Shown here: piece after piece, positions 1 through 12,300 of the stretch
Position numbering within the stretch: position 1 is the first letter of the stretch
How the letters are laid out: each line of letters begins with the position of its first letter
Assembly: GCF_024362695.1 (NCBI RefSeq)
Contig: NC_065417.1
Span: 11,587,001 to 11,651,000 of the forward strand
Length of the DNA: 64,000 nucleotides
Direction of reading: 5' to 3'
Source: Pectinophora gossypiella
Taxonomy: Eukaryota; Arthropoda; Insecta; Lepidoptera; Gelechiidae
Translations under genes and position numbers: made by a program
The notes under the pieces: model-generated
Told to the model about the DNA's origin: nothing
Database searches by the model: none
What the model saw: the letters and a program-made list of their open reading frames with translations, nothing else

Positions 1-333
1 CCGTGGTCTAGTGGTTAGAGCGTTAGGCTCACGACCTGGAGGTCCGGGTTCGATTCCCGATGGGGACATGGTCGACATCACTTTGTGAGACTGTCCTTTG
101 TTTGGTAAGGACTTTTCAGACTTGAATCACCTGATTGTCTGAAAAAGTAAGATGATTCCGTGCTTCGGAGGGCACGTTAAGCTGTTGGTCCCGGCTATTA
201 GCCGTAAAAACACCTTCACCAACCCGCAGTGGAGCAGCGTGGTGGAGTATGCTCCGTATGCCCTCTGGTTGATTGAGGGGAGGCCTGTGCCCAGCAGTGG
301 GACGTATATAGGCTGTTTATGTAAATATTGATT
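1..333 (+). repeat. tRNA-derived SINE with tRNA-Val-like head
   Basis: The first 70 bases carry pol III promoter-like A box (tggtctagtgg) and B box (ggttcgattcc) motifs of a tRNA-like head. The shared SINE body follows (cggagggcacgttaag, ttggtcccggctattagccg), and the element ends in the taggctgtttatgta tail. Better preserved copies are at 30421-30760 and 58455-58796. In the 58455 copy the anticodon loop reads ctcacga (CAC), so a tRNA-Val ancestor is likely. The 3-prime end stops about 20 bases before the splice acceptor of the first ELYS exon in the window. Confidence 0.85.
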
Positions 334-352
334 CATTTGTCTTGTTCCACAG

Positions 353-3300
353 TTCGCCCTAGACCAACTACAATGCCTAACCGGGAACACACTCTCAGAA
401 TGGCAACATAACGTCGTCCTATCTTCCCTGCTCGCGCAAAAGAAAACACAAGCGGCATTACAATACCTACACGTGAGAAAACCCGCACCAATTCAGAATG
501 CATCCAGCGACATGAATAGCTCAAGAATCAATGACCATGACAAATTGGAGGATTGGCAGTCGTGTTGTAACTTGTATCTGGCGAGGGGACTGGTGTTTGA
601 AGCGTTAGATGTGGTCAGGATGTGTGTACAGAATGCAGGGAGCTTAGAAGATAAAGTGCAGGTCATGAATTTCTTCTATAAAGGTGAGTTTGGTGTTTAA
701 AACTGCTTTAACTGGAGGGGGAGATTATCCCAACTATTCACACAAAGCGCTTCGCATCGTCCTTCATTATGCGCGCTGCTAAGGACTGGAATTCTTTGCC
801 GTCTTCTGTATTTCCGAATGCATATAACCCGGGTGCTTTCAAGGCCAGAGTGAACAGGCACCTTCTGGGCTCCATGTTATGCCTCGTCACTGCCTTCGGG
901 CAAGTCTGAGGCCAACAGCAAACCCATCAAAGGTAAAAAAAAAACACCAATCATTTCCCTACAATTACCCCTTCCTGCGTACACAACTTGAAGAGTTAAC
1001 AGGTCCGGCTTTTTACAGAGACTGTCTGTCTGACCTTCCAACACGCGAAGGTACAGAACCGGAAGACATAAGGTCAGACAGGATTAGAGTCACATACCTC
1101 CGAAACTCATTTCTAAGGAACGTGGGTCTCTACACGAGAGAAAAGCTGTAGTAGTTTAAAGCGTAAATAGAGTAATCGTTACATGTGCCATGTCAGGGGC
1201 CTTTGGGGGCTCAATAATAACCCTGACACCAGGATTGATGAGGTTGGTAATTCACCTCACAACCCACACGATAGAAGAAGACGACTAACACAGTTGTATC
1301 GACCGTTGTAGATGGCGATACGGTTCACCACCTATCACGTTGGTCTAAGAGAAAGCTCGGTGAGGTGTGGGTACTTAGTTTATCTTGCGATGGATTTGGA
1401 GATGAACTGTGTTTGAGTTTAATTATGGTTATTTTTTCAGGCTGCCGCAACAGCGGTCAATTGTCAAAGCTGCTGCAAGTAACCCTGCTCCCGTTTGAAG
1501 AGGAAATATTCATCAGATACCTTGAGAACTGCAACGAATCTCAGACCTCCGATATATTGATCATGTACTACTTGCAACAAGCTAGGTGAGGTTTTGAGTT
1601 CCTATTTAAATCTTCTTCTTTGCGAGTCGATGGCAATCGATACTAAATTTTTGCTGACCAATAATTGGCCACGCTTACGGCATTGTCAGTGGCTTCGTAA
1701 AGGTCTTTAATAGTGCAGGTGTTAGGGCACTTAGGACAGCACAAAAGGTGAGCCATAGTTTGTGGTGATACTCCACACTCGCACACATCCCAACCATCAA
1801 CCAGGTATCCCCACCTGCAGAGATTATCCTTGCAGCGGCCAACCTGTGTCCGGAGCCTATTTAAAGACTTCCATGTGGGTCACGCTAGATGGCTTCCAGG
1901 CGGGAGACTTTCCGATGGCGCGATAAAAGGGGTGGGAGAACACTTCCGCCGCCAAAGATTTAAGCGGGCTTGGCTAGGTCCGGAATCCTATTTAAATTTC
2001 TTAGCTGGAGTGGGAGGACATAAAAAATGACCTTTAGTTTAGAACCGAACGAAATATCATATTTATTTGATTTTAGAACTGGGTGGTTAAATAGGCTACA
2101 TCGAAGCATTTCGTTTAAAAAGCTATATTTCAATTTCACATTTGCGCATAAGAAATGTAAGTGCGCAATGTCAACAAATGACAAATAGCAATATTGCTGG
2201 TTAGATGAATTGCTTCAATGTAGCCTTTTTAACCGCCAGGTTCTAAAATCAAATAAATATGATATTTCGTTCCGTTCTAAAGTCCTAAATTCAAATAGCT
2301 CCAGTTCTAAGATATTCCCTTCCTTCTTTTTTGTAAAATGTGATATTTTCACTTGTTTTTTTTATTTTATTAATAACTATCGAACATTTTCCACAGGTAC
2401 CTAGAAGCGGAACAATACAACAAAAAAATAAAGCACACAAAGCCGAGGAAAGAGACCGCAGGCTCTTTAGAATCGATAGCAGACGTGATAGACAGAGAGG
2501 GGGCTCGCGACATACTGGTCGAAGTGTTGTGTTCCACGCTGCCCAGTATTACTAGCACCGTGGCTCACAGCGCGCTGGACAGGGACTTTGACTCCCATAG
2601 TGAGTTATTTCATTTATCTATTTTGACTGTATACTGCCCCTATACTTTTTATCCACTTTTAGGCTCTGATCCCAGCAGACAGCCTCCTAAGTTATACCTG
2701 TAATATTCTTATCCACTGAAAAGGAAAATGATGGATGCAATTTTAAAATGAATGAATGAACAGCATCTCGCTGATATGCAACCCGTTTGACTTGTGCTGT
2801 CAACTTCCTTCTGTCGGGTTATAATACCAACGTTCCTAAATGTGTTTCATACTTTTTACTCGTCTATTACCCATCCCTTGCCTTTTCGGCGGATAAAAAA
2901 AATACAGATATAACTTAATAAAATTAGGAGGTATCCACTGGAAATCAGAATCTCATTCTCTTAACGTTTATTATGCCTTGGCACCTAAGGTACGGCAAAA
3001 GATGTGACTTATTGTCTTGCCTTCGATGGCATTCACTACTTGGCCGGCGATGGGATCGGGACCACTGCTGTAGACTTACTGTCCATGAAGGTGTTAATGT
3101 GAAAATTTGATAAGAGGTTCATTTTTCAGTTGTGGCGCCAAAACCCATGTCGGTGTTCATTCAAGCAAAATCTCCCAAGAACAAGTTTACCTACAAATCA
3201 ACCTTTATTCAGGTATGTATCGCTTATACTATTTGCGCTCTAGCATGGTTGTTTCAAAAGGCTACGTCATTGTGTGGCGGACCCAACTAGTTGGCCAGCT

Positions 3301-6300
3301 AGTTTCGCCCACATGTAACAGATGGCTCCACATTCAATAATGCAGACGTGAAACGCGATATCGAAGTTTACACAGCGAGACGCAATATATAAAACTTTCA
3401 ACATAACACCGTTGGATCGTCGATCCCTAGTCACACTACCAACTTGTGGCTAGCGGGGTACTATGCTCTGTTCGGTACCACGAAAACATCCTTTGGCGGC
3501 AGCACACCCTCGCTACATTGCTTTGACATTGGCCCCGATTCCTGCAGACACCTCCTAATTTTACTTTAAGTTGTACCCGTCATTTTCTTATCCGCCGAAA
3601 AGGAAAGGGACGGATGATTCACAGCTCTTAATTTTAGGAAGAATTAGTAAATGAATGAATAACCCGGGCGAATCAAAAAGGTTTCTCGCTGTTATGCAAA
3701 CCATTTGACGTGTGCTGTCAACATAATTCTGTCGGGTTATTGGGCAATGTAAAATTTTTAGACGGTTGTTTTAGATTTGTGCTTAAAATTGACGTGTGTT
3801 CCATAAATTTTATGCTCGTCGATTACCCGTCCCTTTCCTTTTCGGCGGATAAGAAAATGACAGATATAACTTAAAATAAAATTAGATTGCGCACTTAGTT
3901 TTATATGCGCAAATGGCAGATGGCAATGTTGCTTTTTAGATCAGTTGCATCGATGTAGCCTTTTAACCCTTCAGAACAGAAGATAGATAGAAAGATAGAT
4001 TACAAGAACACTTTTTTTTTTAAGTGGGGGCTATGCAGACTTTATTTCATGCATTGTATCACAGAGAATCAAGTAGATGTCAAAATTTTTTATTCGTTTC
4101 GATATCGCTAACACCCTTTATTTTAACTTACACAGGATACGATAGATAATGCAAGTGAAATCTGGATAAATAAGCCCAAAGCCAGGAAAGGACTGAAGCG
4201 AGCTCTGAACATTGAGGAAACACCATTCATTTGTACTCCAAAACTGGGACGAACAAAGAAGTAAGTTTTGTATACTAAAATGTCGAGTAGTCATTGTAAT
4301 TATATTATTTTATTATTTTCTGCATGAATTAACAAGGCAATTGCATTCCATTCAATATTCTATTGTTTAGTAGTTTTACAGCTAGTTATATAATATGTAA
4401 TTAATTTTTGTCGTTCAAAAAGCACTATGTAAGCCAATTTTGAAGAATAAATATATATATATTTTTTTTTAATTTATAACGTGTACAGTGACACATCTAT
4501 CTAAACTACACTAAACTAAGCAGGATCACACTATGTAAAGAAGTATGTTGCTACCTATATTGCTTCTCTTTATTTTAATCAGAATAATAATGGGTGGAAG
4601 ATTTTTTGAGCCTTGATGTAATAAAAAGGGTCCTCATTTCTACTCAAAAACAATGATAAAAGATGCATAATCTGACGCATAAACTGGTCTAAAACTAACG
4701 GACTTCCTTTTTTCTATTTAACTTATTTGTGAATTTGAATCAAGAAGAATAATAAGTCCGAAATTTTACTAATTTTTTAAATGAAAATTTTTAATTTGAC
4801 GTCACAGTGTGCTTTTTCATATAAATTCCATAGTCATTTTGTGTTTTGACGTCAAATAAAAGTAACCGATTTGTCTAGTTGTAAACTAGCCTATTGTAGA
4901 CATAGTGTGTATTTATTTTATATTATTATAACTACACTTTATTTTCCAGCATATTCAACTTAGACGAGAGTTCAGAGTCGACGCCACCGAAACGCGCGCG
5001 GCTCGACCTCTCCGGCACCCCGAAGACACCTCGTGGTAACGCGCTACGAGTTAGTGCTAATATCAGCCGGCAGATGGCAGAGTTACTCGATATGCCTGAA
5101 GTACAGAGCCCGGATATGAAGCTGTACGAAAGAAGAGGCGCCGAGACACCGCATAGTATTCTTAAGGTAAATAACTAAATTAATAAGCAACTAAATTAAT
5201 AAGTGTTAGTGGCTGTGTGTTCTGAGTCCCTGGAGGTATCGTCGTTCGCTGGCGGTTTCATCGTAAGGTAAGGCGTGCACATCCTTTATCTCCTGTCCAT
5301 TTTACAGCGTGAGACATTTATTTACAATAGAATCTTATAAATTCTTAATTATCGACGGCAAATATATAATAACGGTGGTGGTGCTTTAAGCGATAAGGCC
5401 GCCATTTGCCATGTATTTAGTTAAGAGTCTTTTTTGTATTTATTTCTTTTTATTTTGGTGCAATAAAGTGTATTTGTATTGTATTGTGCCGATTCCAGTA
5501 TACACCATCTAATTGTATTTCCTGTCATTGTCTTATCCACCGAAATGGAAAGGGACGGGTTATCGATAGGCATAAAATTTATGGAACACGTCAATTTTAG
5601 GTAGAAATTTAAAAAATCCTAAAATTTTATATTGGCCAATAACCCGACAGAATTAAGTAGACAGCTCTCGTCATACAGCTTGAAAACCATAGGGATGTAT
5701 ATGTTATTCGTCCGGGTTACTCGATTCATTTTAAAATGGACAGTTGTAGAATAGAATAGAAAAAGTTTATTATAAAAGGACGCCACACAAAAAAAAAAAC
5801 ACAACAACATCATATCAAATTTCCACTAAAACAATTACAAAAAAGCAAGACGGATGTTTGTCGAAATTATCATAAGGTGGTGGTGCGTTGTCAATCATCC
5901 GTCCCGTTCCTTTTCGTCGGATATGAAAATGACGGGTATAACTTAAAATAAAATTAGGTGTCCGCAGGAGTCGGGGTCAATGTCACGTTAGAACATTATT
6001 CTCTATCGTGTGGGTTCTGAGGTGGAGTACCAACCTCGTCAACCCTGGTGTCAGGGTTACTATTGAACCGCCGAAGGCCCCTGACATGGCTCGTGTAACG
6101 ACTACTTACTTACATTCGTAAGTAGTAACCGGGATCAACGGCGTAACGTGCCCGAAGCACGGATCATCTTACTTTCGGACAATCTGGTGACATTATTTGT
6201 TTCCAGATACGTGCGGACGGGCTGCGCGACGCGGCGTCTCCGGTAGACTCGCGGTACCTGGGCGACAGCGACGATGAACTGCTCGAGACAGCCAGCAACC

Positions 6301-9300
6301 ACACGCATTATAGCGACTCTACTAACAAGTTAGTATTTGCAATATTACAGGTCTTTAAATGAAATTGTTTTTTTCTATTTCAATTCATGAATTTGGCGCA
6401 GCGGTAAACGCGCTCGGTCTGCGATTGTTGAAGTTAAGCAACTTTCGCAAAGGCCGGTCATGGGATGGGTGACCACAAAAAAGTTTTCATCTCGAGCTCC
6501 TCCGTGCTTCGGAAGGCACGTTAAGCCGTTGGTCCCGGCTGCATTAGCAGTCGTTAATAACCACCAATCCGCACTGGGCCCGCGTGGTGGTTTAAGGCCC
6601 GATCCTCCTATCCGTCCATAGGGAAGGCCCGTGCCCCAGCAGTGGGGACTTTAATGGGCTGGTGATGATGATGACATGAAATTATATAGCTTTGGCTTTT
6701 ACAAGATATTTTTTTCTTGGGTTTTGGCTTCGTGCGGCTTGCACATTTGCCTTTTTAACCCCCCTGTTCTCACTTTTTTTGTGTGTAACAGATGTTATTG
6801 TAGAAAAAGATAGTTCTCATTTTTACCTCCAAATGGCGTAGATTTTCATATTTTTTTCGATGGGTAAAAATAATTTATTTGTAAATGACATGTCTTTTAG
6901 GATCTAAAGTAAATTCATGCTTATTTTCAGACATCTAAGATTCACAATCCCATCGGAAACTGGTTCCACGCCGTCTCCACCGCTCGCTGTTCCTGTTCGT
7001 GCGACAGAGAAGGATCGATCCATTTCTATGATGAGGGACAAGGACGTCGATATGTCTGTCGATAGTTTCGTTACCACGCAGTCGCATACTATTGTAAGTA
7101 TACTTGGATTACATCACGCTCATAATAGGCTACATGACTGGGTCAAAGATAATAGTATTTTATGCAACAGTGGCGAACATCGCAATAAGAGACGCCACGA
7201 GCATTTTTTGACCTAGTTATACAACGTTGCATACAATACTTTTTCTACGACGACGTAATTTTAAACGAAACACAAAAAATTTCCAATTTATTTTCCAACG
7301 CGCGGGAAAATGGCGGCAAATGTATACTTTTTTTTATAGTATATCTATGGCACCAAACAAAGTAAAGGTGCCAGTTTCCAGGTCAAAAAAAAACAACAAC
7401 AATGCTTTTTTGGCGACATTATAGTACAGTTACACTTTGTAAACAATGCTTTTATAGGCCATAGAGTGTACGCTTTTTCAAAGAGTTTAATTATGTATGT
7501 ACTTATATTAGACTTTTTGGTTATTTAAATGCCAGATTAAAGTAGAGGAGTAGAAAAAGTATAAAATGCAAATCTAGAAATAGAAGGACTTGGGTGACAG
7601 CTCATCCGCAGATGCATTTCATCCGTGGATGAAACACCACTCTTTACAAATACACTTCTCATCAAAAAAATCGAAACACTTCCGTTTTCATTGTTTCTGT
7701 CCGTATTTAACACAAAAAAGAATTCATACGATGAAAAAAAATACATAAATGTATAGCTGGCAGTTTGGCCATTACAGTAATAAGCGAAAATTCTAAATTC
7801 AAAATTAGAATTTCATTTGTTTATCTTATAAACGAAATGAATCACTGTTTTGAGACAAATGTGTGTTTAGGGTTGGAGTACATTTAGCGTTTAAAAACTA
7901 AAAATTGGCGCCTATCCTTAAACTTTTTGTTTTTTATTTCAATACTGTGACTTTGGGACGTCTGAAAAAAGGTTTTTTTCCTAAAACGTATGGATACTTC
8001 GCCCACAGAAGCCGCCCAAGTTGTGGCATTGCTGGATTCTGGCCTTAGTCAGCGTGTTGTGGCTGCAAGACTGCATCTAAGCCTGTCATCTGTTCATAGA
8101 GTCTATAAACGTTATCGGGAGACTGGTTTGTTCACGCGCCGTTCAGGATCTGGCAGGAATCGGGTCACTTCTGAGCGAGATGATCGATTTATTGTAACAA
8201 CTTCTTTAAGAAATCGGCGCCTTAACGCTTTTCAACTGCAGCAGCGGCTTCGTGTTGTACGAAGGGTGGCTGTAAGTGACTCTACAATTAGAAGAAGGTT
8301 GAAGGATCGTGGACTGGTACCGCATAAGCCAGCAAATGGGCCGAAATTAACTGCAGACCATCGAAGAGCGCGCCTTAACTTTGCACGTGAGCACCTAAAT
8401 TGGTCATACCTACAGTGGAGCAAAGTTCTCTTTTCTGATGAGTGTAAAATTATGCTGTATGGTAACGACGGAAGGAACAAGGTCTACAGAAGAGACGGAG
8501 AACGCTATGCACAATGCTGCATTGAAGAAAAGGTCAGCTATGGTGGCGGTTCGTGGACGGTTTGGGGAGGAATCAGCGCCGACGGTAAGACAGAGCTTGC
8601 TTTCGTGTCTGGGCCACGTCTGCCTGCACTAAACTGTCATCGGTACGTCGAAGAGTGTCTCGAGCCTCATGTGATGCCCTATGCACATTTTATTGGCAAC
8701 GGCTTCATATTCATGCACGACAATGCTAGGGCTCACACCGCGGGCGTCGTACGAGATTATCTTAACGAAGTCGATATCTCTATTATGGAATGGCCAGCAA
8801 GAAGCCCGGACATGAATCCCATTGAACATCTGTGGGATGAATTAAAGAGACGAATTCGAGCAAGAGATCCTGCCCCAGAAACACTTAGCCAGCTGCAAGA
8901 TGCAATCCAAGAGGAATGTGACAATATACCACAGCATGTGATCGTGACTCTCATCCGATCGATGAAGAACCGTATGGAAGCAGTAATTAGAGCTCGGGGA
9001 GGGAATACAAGTTATTAAATAAACGTTTTTTAGCTTTTTTTTTCATTTACGTGTGTTGTTTTATCCATTTCCTTTATACTCCATACGGAATAAAAATGAC
9101 TCATTTAACAAAATACGAAACCTATGAAAAATTCATTTAAATTTAGAACATTAACATTAAGATTTGATAAGCTCATATTACTCACTATTAAACGACATTT
9201 AACATTTATTCCTAAATGTACACATTTTTCTGATAATCCTGACAAAACGTAAACTTGCAAGGTGTTTCGATTTTTTTGATGAGAAGTGTAGTAGGCGTCG

Positions 9301-12300
9301 AGTCATCCGAAGTGGTGCTGTTATTCGGAGGAGTCGCCACCTAGCTAATACTACTGTAGTATTTTCATCCAAAATTGAGTAACACCTATATAGTTTATAA
9401 AAATATATTTTTATATTAATTAATTCATAGTTGGTAACCAAATAGCATTACACTAAGCCAGTCTAAGATGATCAAGCATATTGCTTTTTGACTTGTATCC
9501 ATTGCGCACTTACCTTTATATACGCAAATGTCAAATTGCAATATTGCTTCAAGGTGTCTTGACTATTCTAGAATATATATCATTATCATAAAAAAAACAA
9601 AATGCTTGTTGAATTTTGTACCCGTAATGGTTTCAAAAAGTTGGTGATAAACTATTGGTTTGCTACCTTAGGTAGAAATAACAGTTGGCTTTTCTACTTT
9701 TTGTTCAATCTGTGTTGTGTGTTCCACGGTATAAGAAAACCAGGTATGCTCAATCCTATGACAAGCCGCCATTACTAGCCCTCTGATGACGTAAGTGGTA
9801 CCACTGTGATACTAATAAATTGGGATCTCCAACATTCCAAGGACGTAAATTTTATTATTGAAAATTAAGTGAATTACTGACCAATGTATCTAATTTAATT
9901 ACAATTACTTGTCACATATATATAAAAATACATTAAAACTGTAAGTAACTATTTTACTAAAAGTTTAAAATTTCCTTACAAAGTAAATATTAAACACATT
10001 GGTCGCGGGTAATTTTTTTTTTTCGAAATGGCTACGCAGGATGGGATGACGTCAGCTGGGCTAACCTTGAAATGTTAGCTGTCACTTTTGAGCATACCTT
10101 GTTTTGTTATACCATGGTATGTTCCTTCTGCGCAACAAAGTTTGTGTATAGTATTGTAGTTTCTGACGAAGCTTGTGCGTAATTTCCCTTTTTTTTAATA
10201 TGAATGTTGGTACTTACGAAGCCTGTGGTGGATTTACATTCTGTTTATTATTGATTATCTGAATTAAAATATTATTCCTAAAGAAAATATTATCCATGTT
10301 TTTGACGTAATATTTATTTATATCACCAGTCAGAACCACATCCACTGGAATCGCCACCAAAGAAAATGGCAGTTGAAGACAAGTTGCTGCGAAGAAAATC
10401 GTATAAGGATTCAGTTCGCGCAAGGTAAGATAATCTTTTAGGTTGGCCAGTCGGCTTGCCAAGTAAAGCACTTACAGGGTGTTAGTGACATCGTAACGAA
10501 AACTTTGAGAGATAATTCAGGCCATAATTCTGAGTTGATATCAAGTGAAATTTTCCGTCGCAAAAGTATGGATCTGAAAATAATTTTAAAAAGCTCAGAA
10601 TAATGATCTGAATCATCCCTCCCAGTACTTGTTACGGTGTCACTAACACCCATACGTACTTGTATGGCTACCTGTATGTACTTGTACGGGGTGTAAGTGA
10701 CATCGTAACGAATACTGAGAGGGATGATTCAGATCATTCACTCTTGAGTTAATATCAAGTGGAATTTTCTATCGCAAAAGTATAGAATTGAAAAAAAAAA
10801 TCATGAATTTTGCGACGAAATTCCATTTGATATTAACACAGAATCATGGTCTGAATCATCCTCCTCGGTATTCGTTACGTTGAAGGAAGTATTCCACTGT
10901 GTAAAAATACTTTAGTACGATCTACTCTGAACCGGCGTGCGTGTATGAAACGATTGATGAATGTGGCGGAAGAGAAGTGTGTCAGGATCGAAGCAAATGG
11001 AATTCCATAGTCTGCTTACCCCGGTAGGAAATTGGTGAGTTTATGTATATCTCGGGATTCGACGAGTGTATTATTCAACAACAACACCCCTACATTGCGT
11101 TGCCTCATCTTCTACATCACACAGTACAGTAGTCCACTTCGGAGACTTCGACAATGGTGACTGTACTAACCGTGTTTCATTTTGAATATGTCCCAGGCGG
11201 TCCCTCTCAATATCGGCCAACAGCAGTCTATCGGACGACCCCAACACGTCTATAGAGAGCATCGCCGACATACCAGTGACACTCATCAACCCGCGATACT
11301 CCGGGGAGAAACGACGCAGCTTCGCTAAGGAGCCGGAGAGTAAGATCATTTTATACAATACATGTTCAGTCATGAGCAATATAATGTACCCACTTTAGAA
11401 CTCTGTCGCACTAACATATTTGACATTTAGTGAGACTTACAGTTCGATTTGACAAAAAAGTTAATGTGACATGGTACCAAAGTGTATACATATTAATGCT
11501 CGTGACCGTTCATTGCTATTTGTGTGGGATCTGTAATTGGCTTGGTTTTGTTAGTTTTTTATTAGCCAATAAGGTAAAAATAATGTAATGTTAAAAATAA
11601 ATAAATACAGGGTGTTAGTGAAGAAAACTTTGGAGGTTAATTCAGACCATTATTCTGATATCTTTTTTCTGTCTTTTAACATTATTTTCAATTCTATGCT
11701 TTGGCGATGGAAAATACCTCAACCATCCCCCGTTTCAGACTTAGAGAAGAACACAGGATTGGCTTTGTTTATCCCGGAAATCCTTAATCTCCATACCAAA
11801 TTTTATGTAAATCTGTTCACCGGTTTAAGTGTGAAACGTAACAGAGTTACTTTCGTATTTATAATATTAGTGCATGATTCATAATTCATTTATTCGCTTT
11901 AAAAATGGTAGGTACAGTTTGCAGGTGGTCAGCATTTAGCATTATTTTTAGTTGTGAAGATTATAACATGCAAATAATAATGTTAAAAAATTCAATACTT
12001 CCTTTTGTTAGGCACAGAATCAGCTACCGAAGACAAACCAATGGACGTGGAGAAGGAGTTCCTGAAGGTAGAAGCGCCGAAGACTCCTAAGGGCAGGCGG
12101 GGGATTAGAGCAGCGAGTGCTGAAAGCACGCCTCTGATAAACAGGTGAGAGTTCAAATATACATAAACATATATAAGGGGCACAGGATTTCAGAACATAA
12201 CTTGCATCCAAACCGACACTTGATACGAAGTCCTCAGACCTCGTAATCAAACTCAAAAATATCTTTCAATAGGTAACATAGTTTTTAGTAACACTTATCA

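Larger units (their letters stand above)
353..3212 (+). other. Elys: ELYS exons encoding the end of the alpha-helical domain
   Basis: Four exons encode window residues 1-254. The reading is amphipathic-helical without low complexity: ALDQLQCLTGNTLSEWQ, then ARGLVFEALDVVRMCVQ, then KLLQVTLLPFEEEIFIR, then YLEAEQYNKKIKHTKPRK. In known ELYS structures this region is the alpha-solenoid behind the propeller, and the part ending in YKSTFIQ is its conserved C-terminal edge. The exon at 353 opens in phase 0 after ttgttccacag, so at least one more coding exon must lie to the left. Confidence 0.85.
4136..12144 (+). other. Elys: ELYS exons encoding the linker region
   Basis: Seven exons (4136-4260 to 12012-12144) encode window residues 255-586. 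The chain is hydrophilic, rich in Ser, Pro and acidic residues, and punctuated by TP and SP sites (ETPFICTPKLGR, SGTPKTPRG, APKTPKGRRG) that suit mitotic kinase control. Basic patches PPKRARLDL and EKRRSF could be nuclear-localisation signals. The block RYLGDSDDELLE and the start RFTIPSETGSTPSPP are the most sequence-complex parts. No folded domain is recognisable. Confidence 0.75.
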
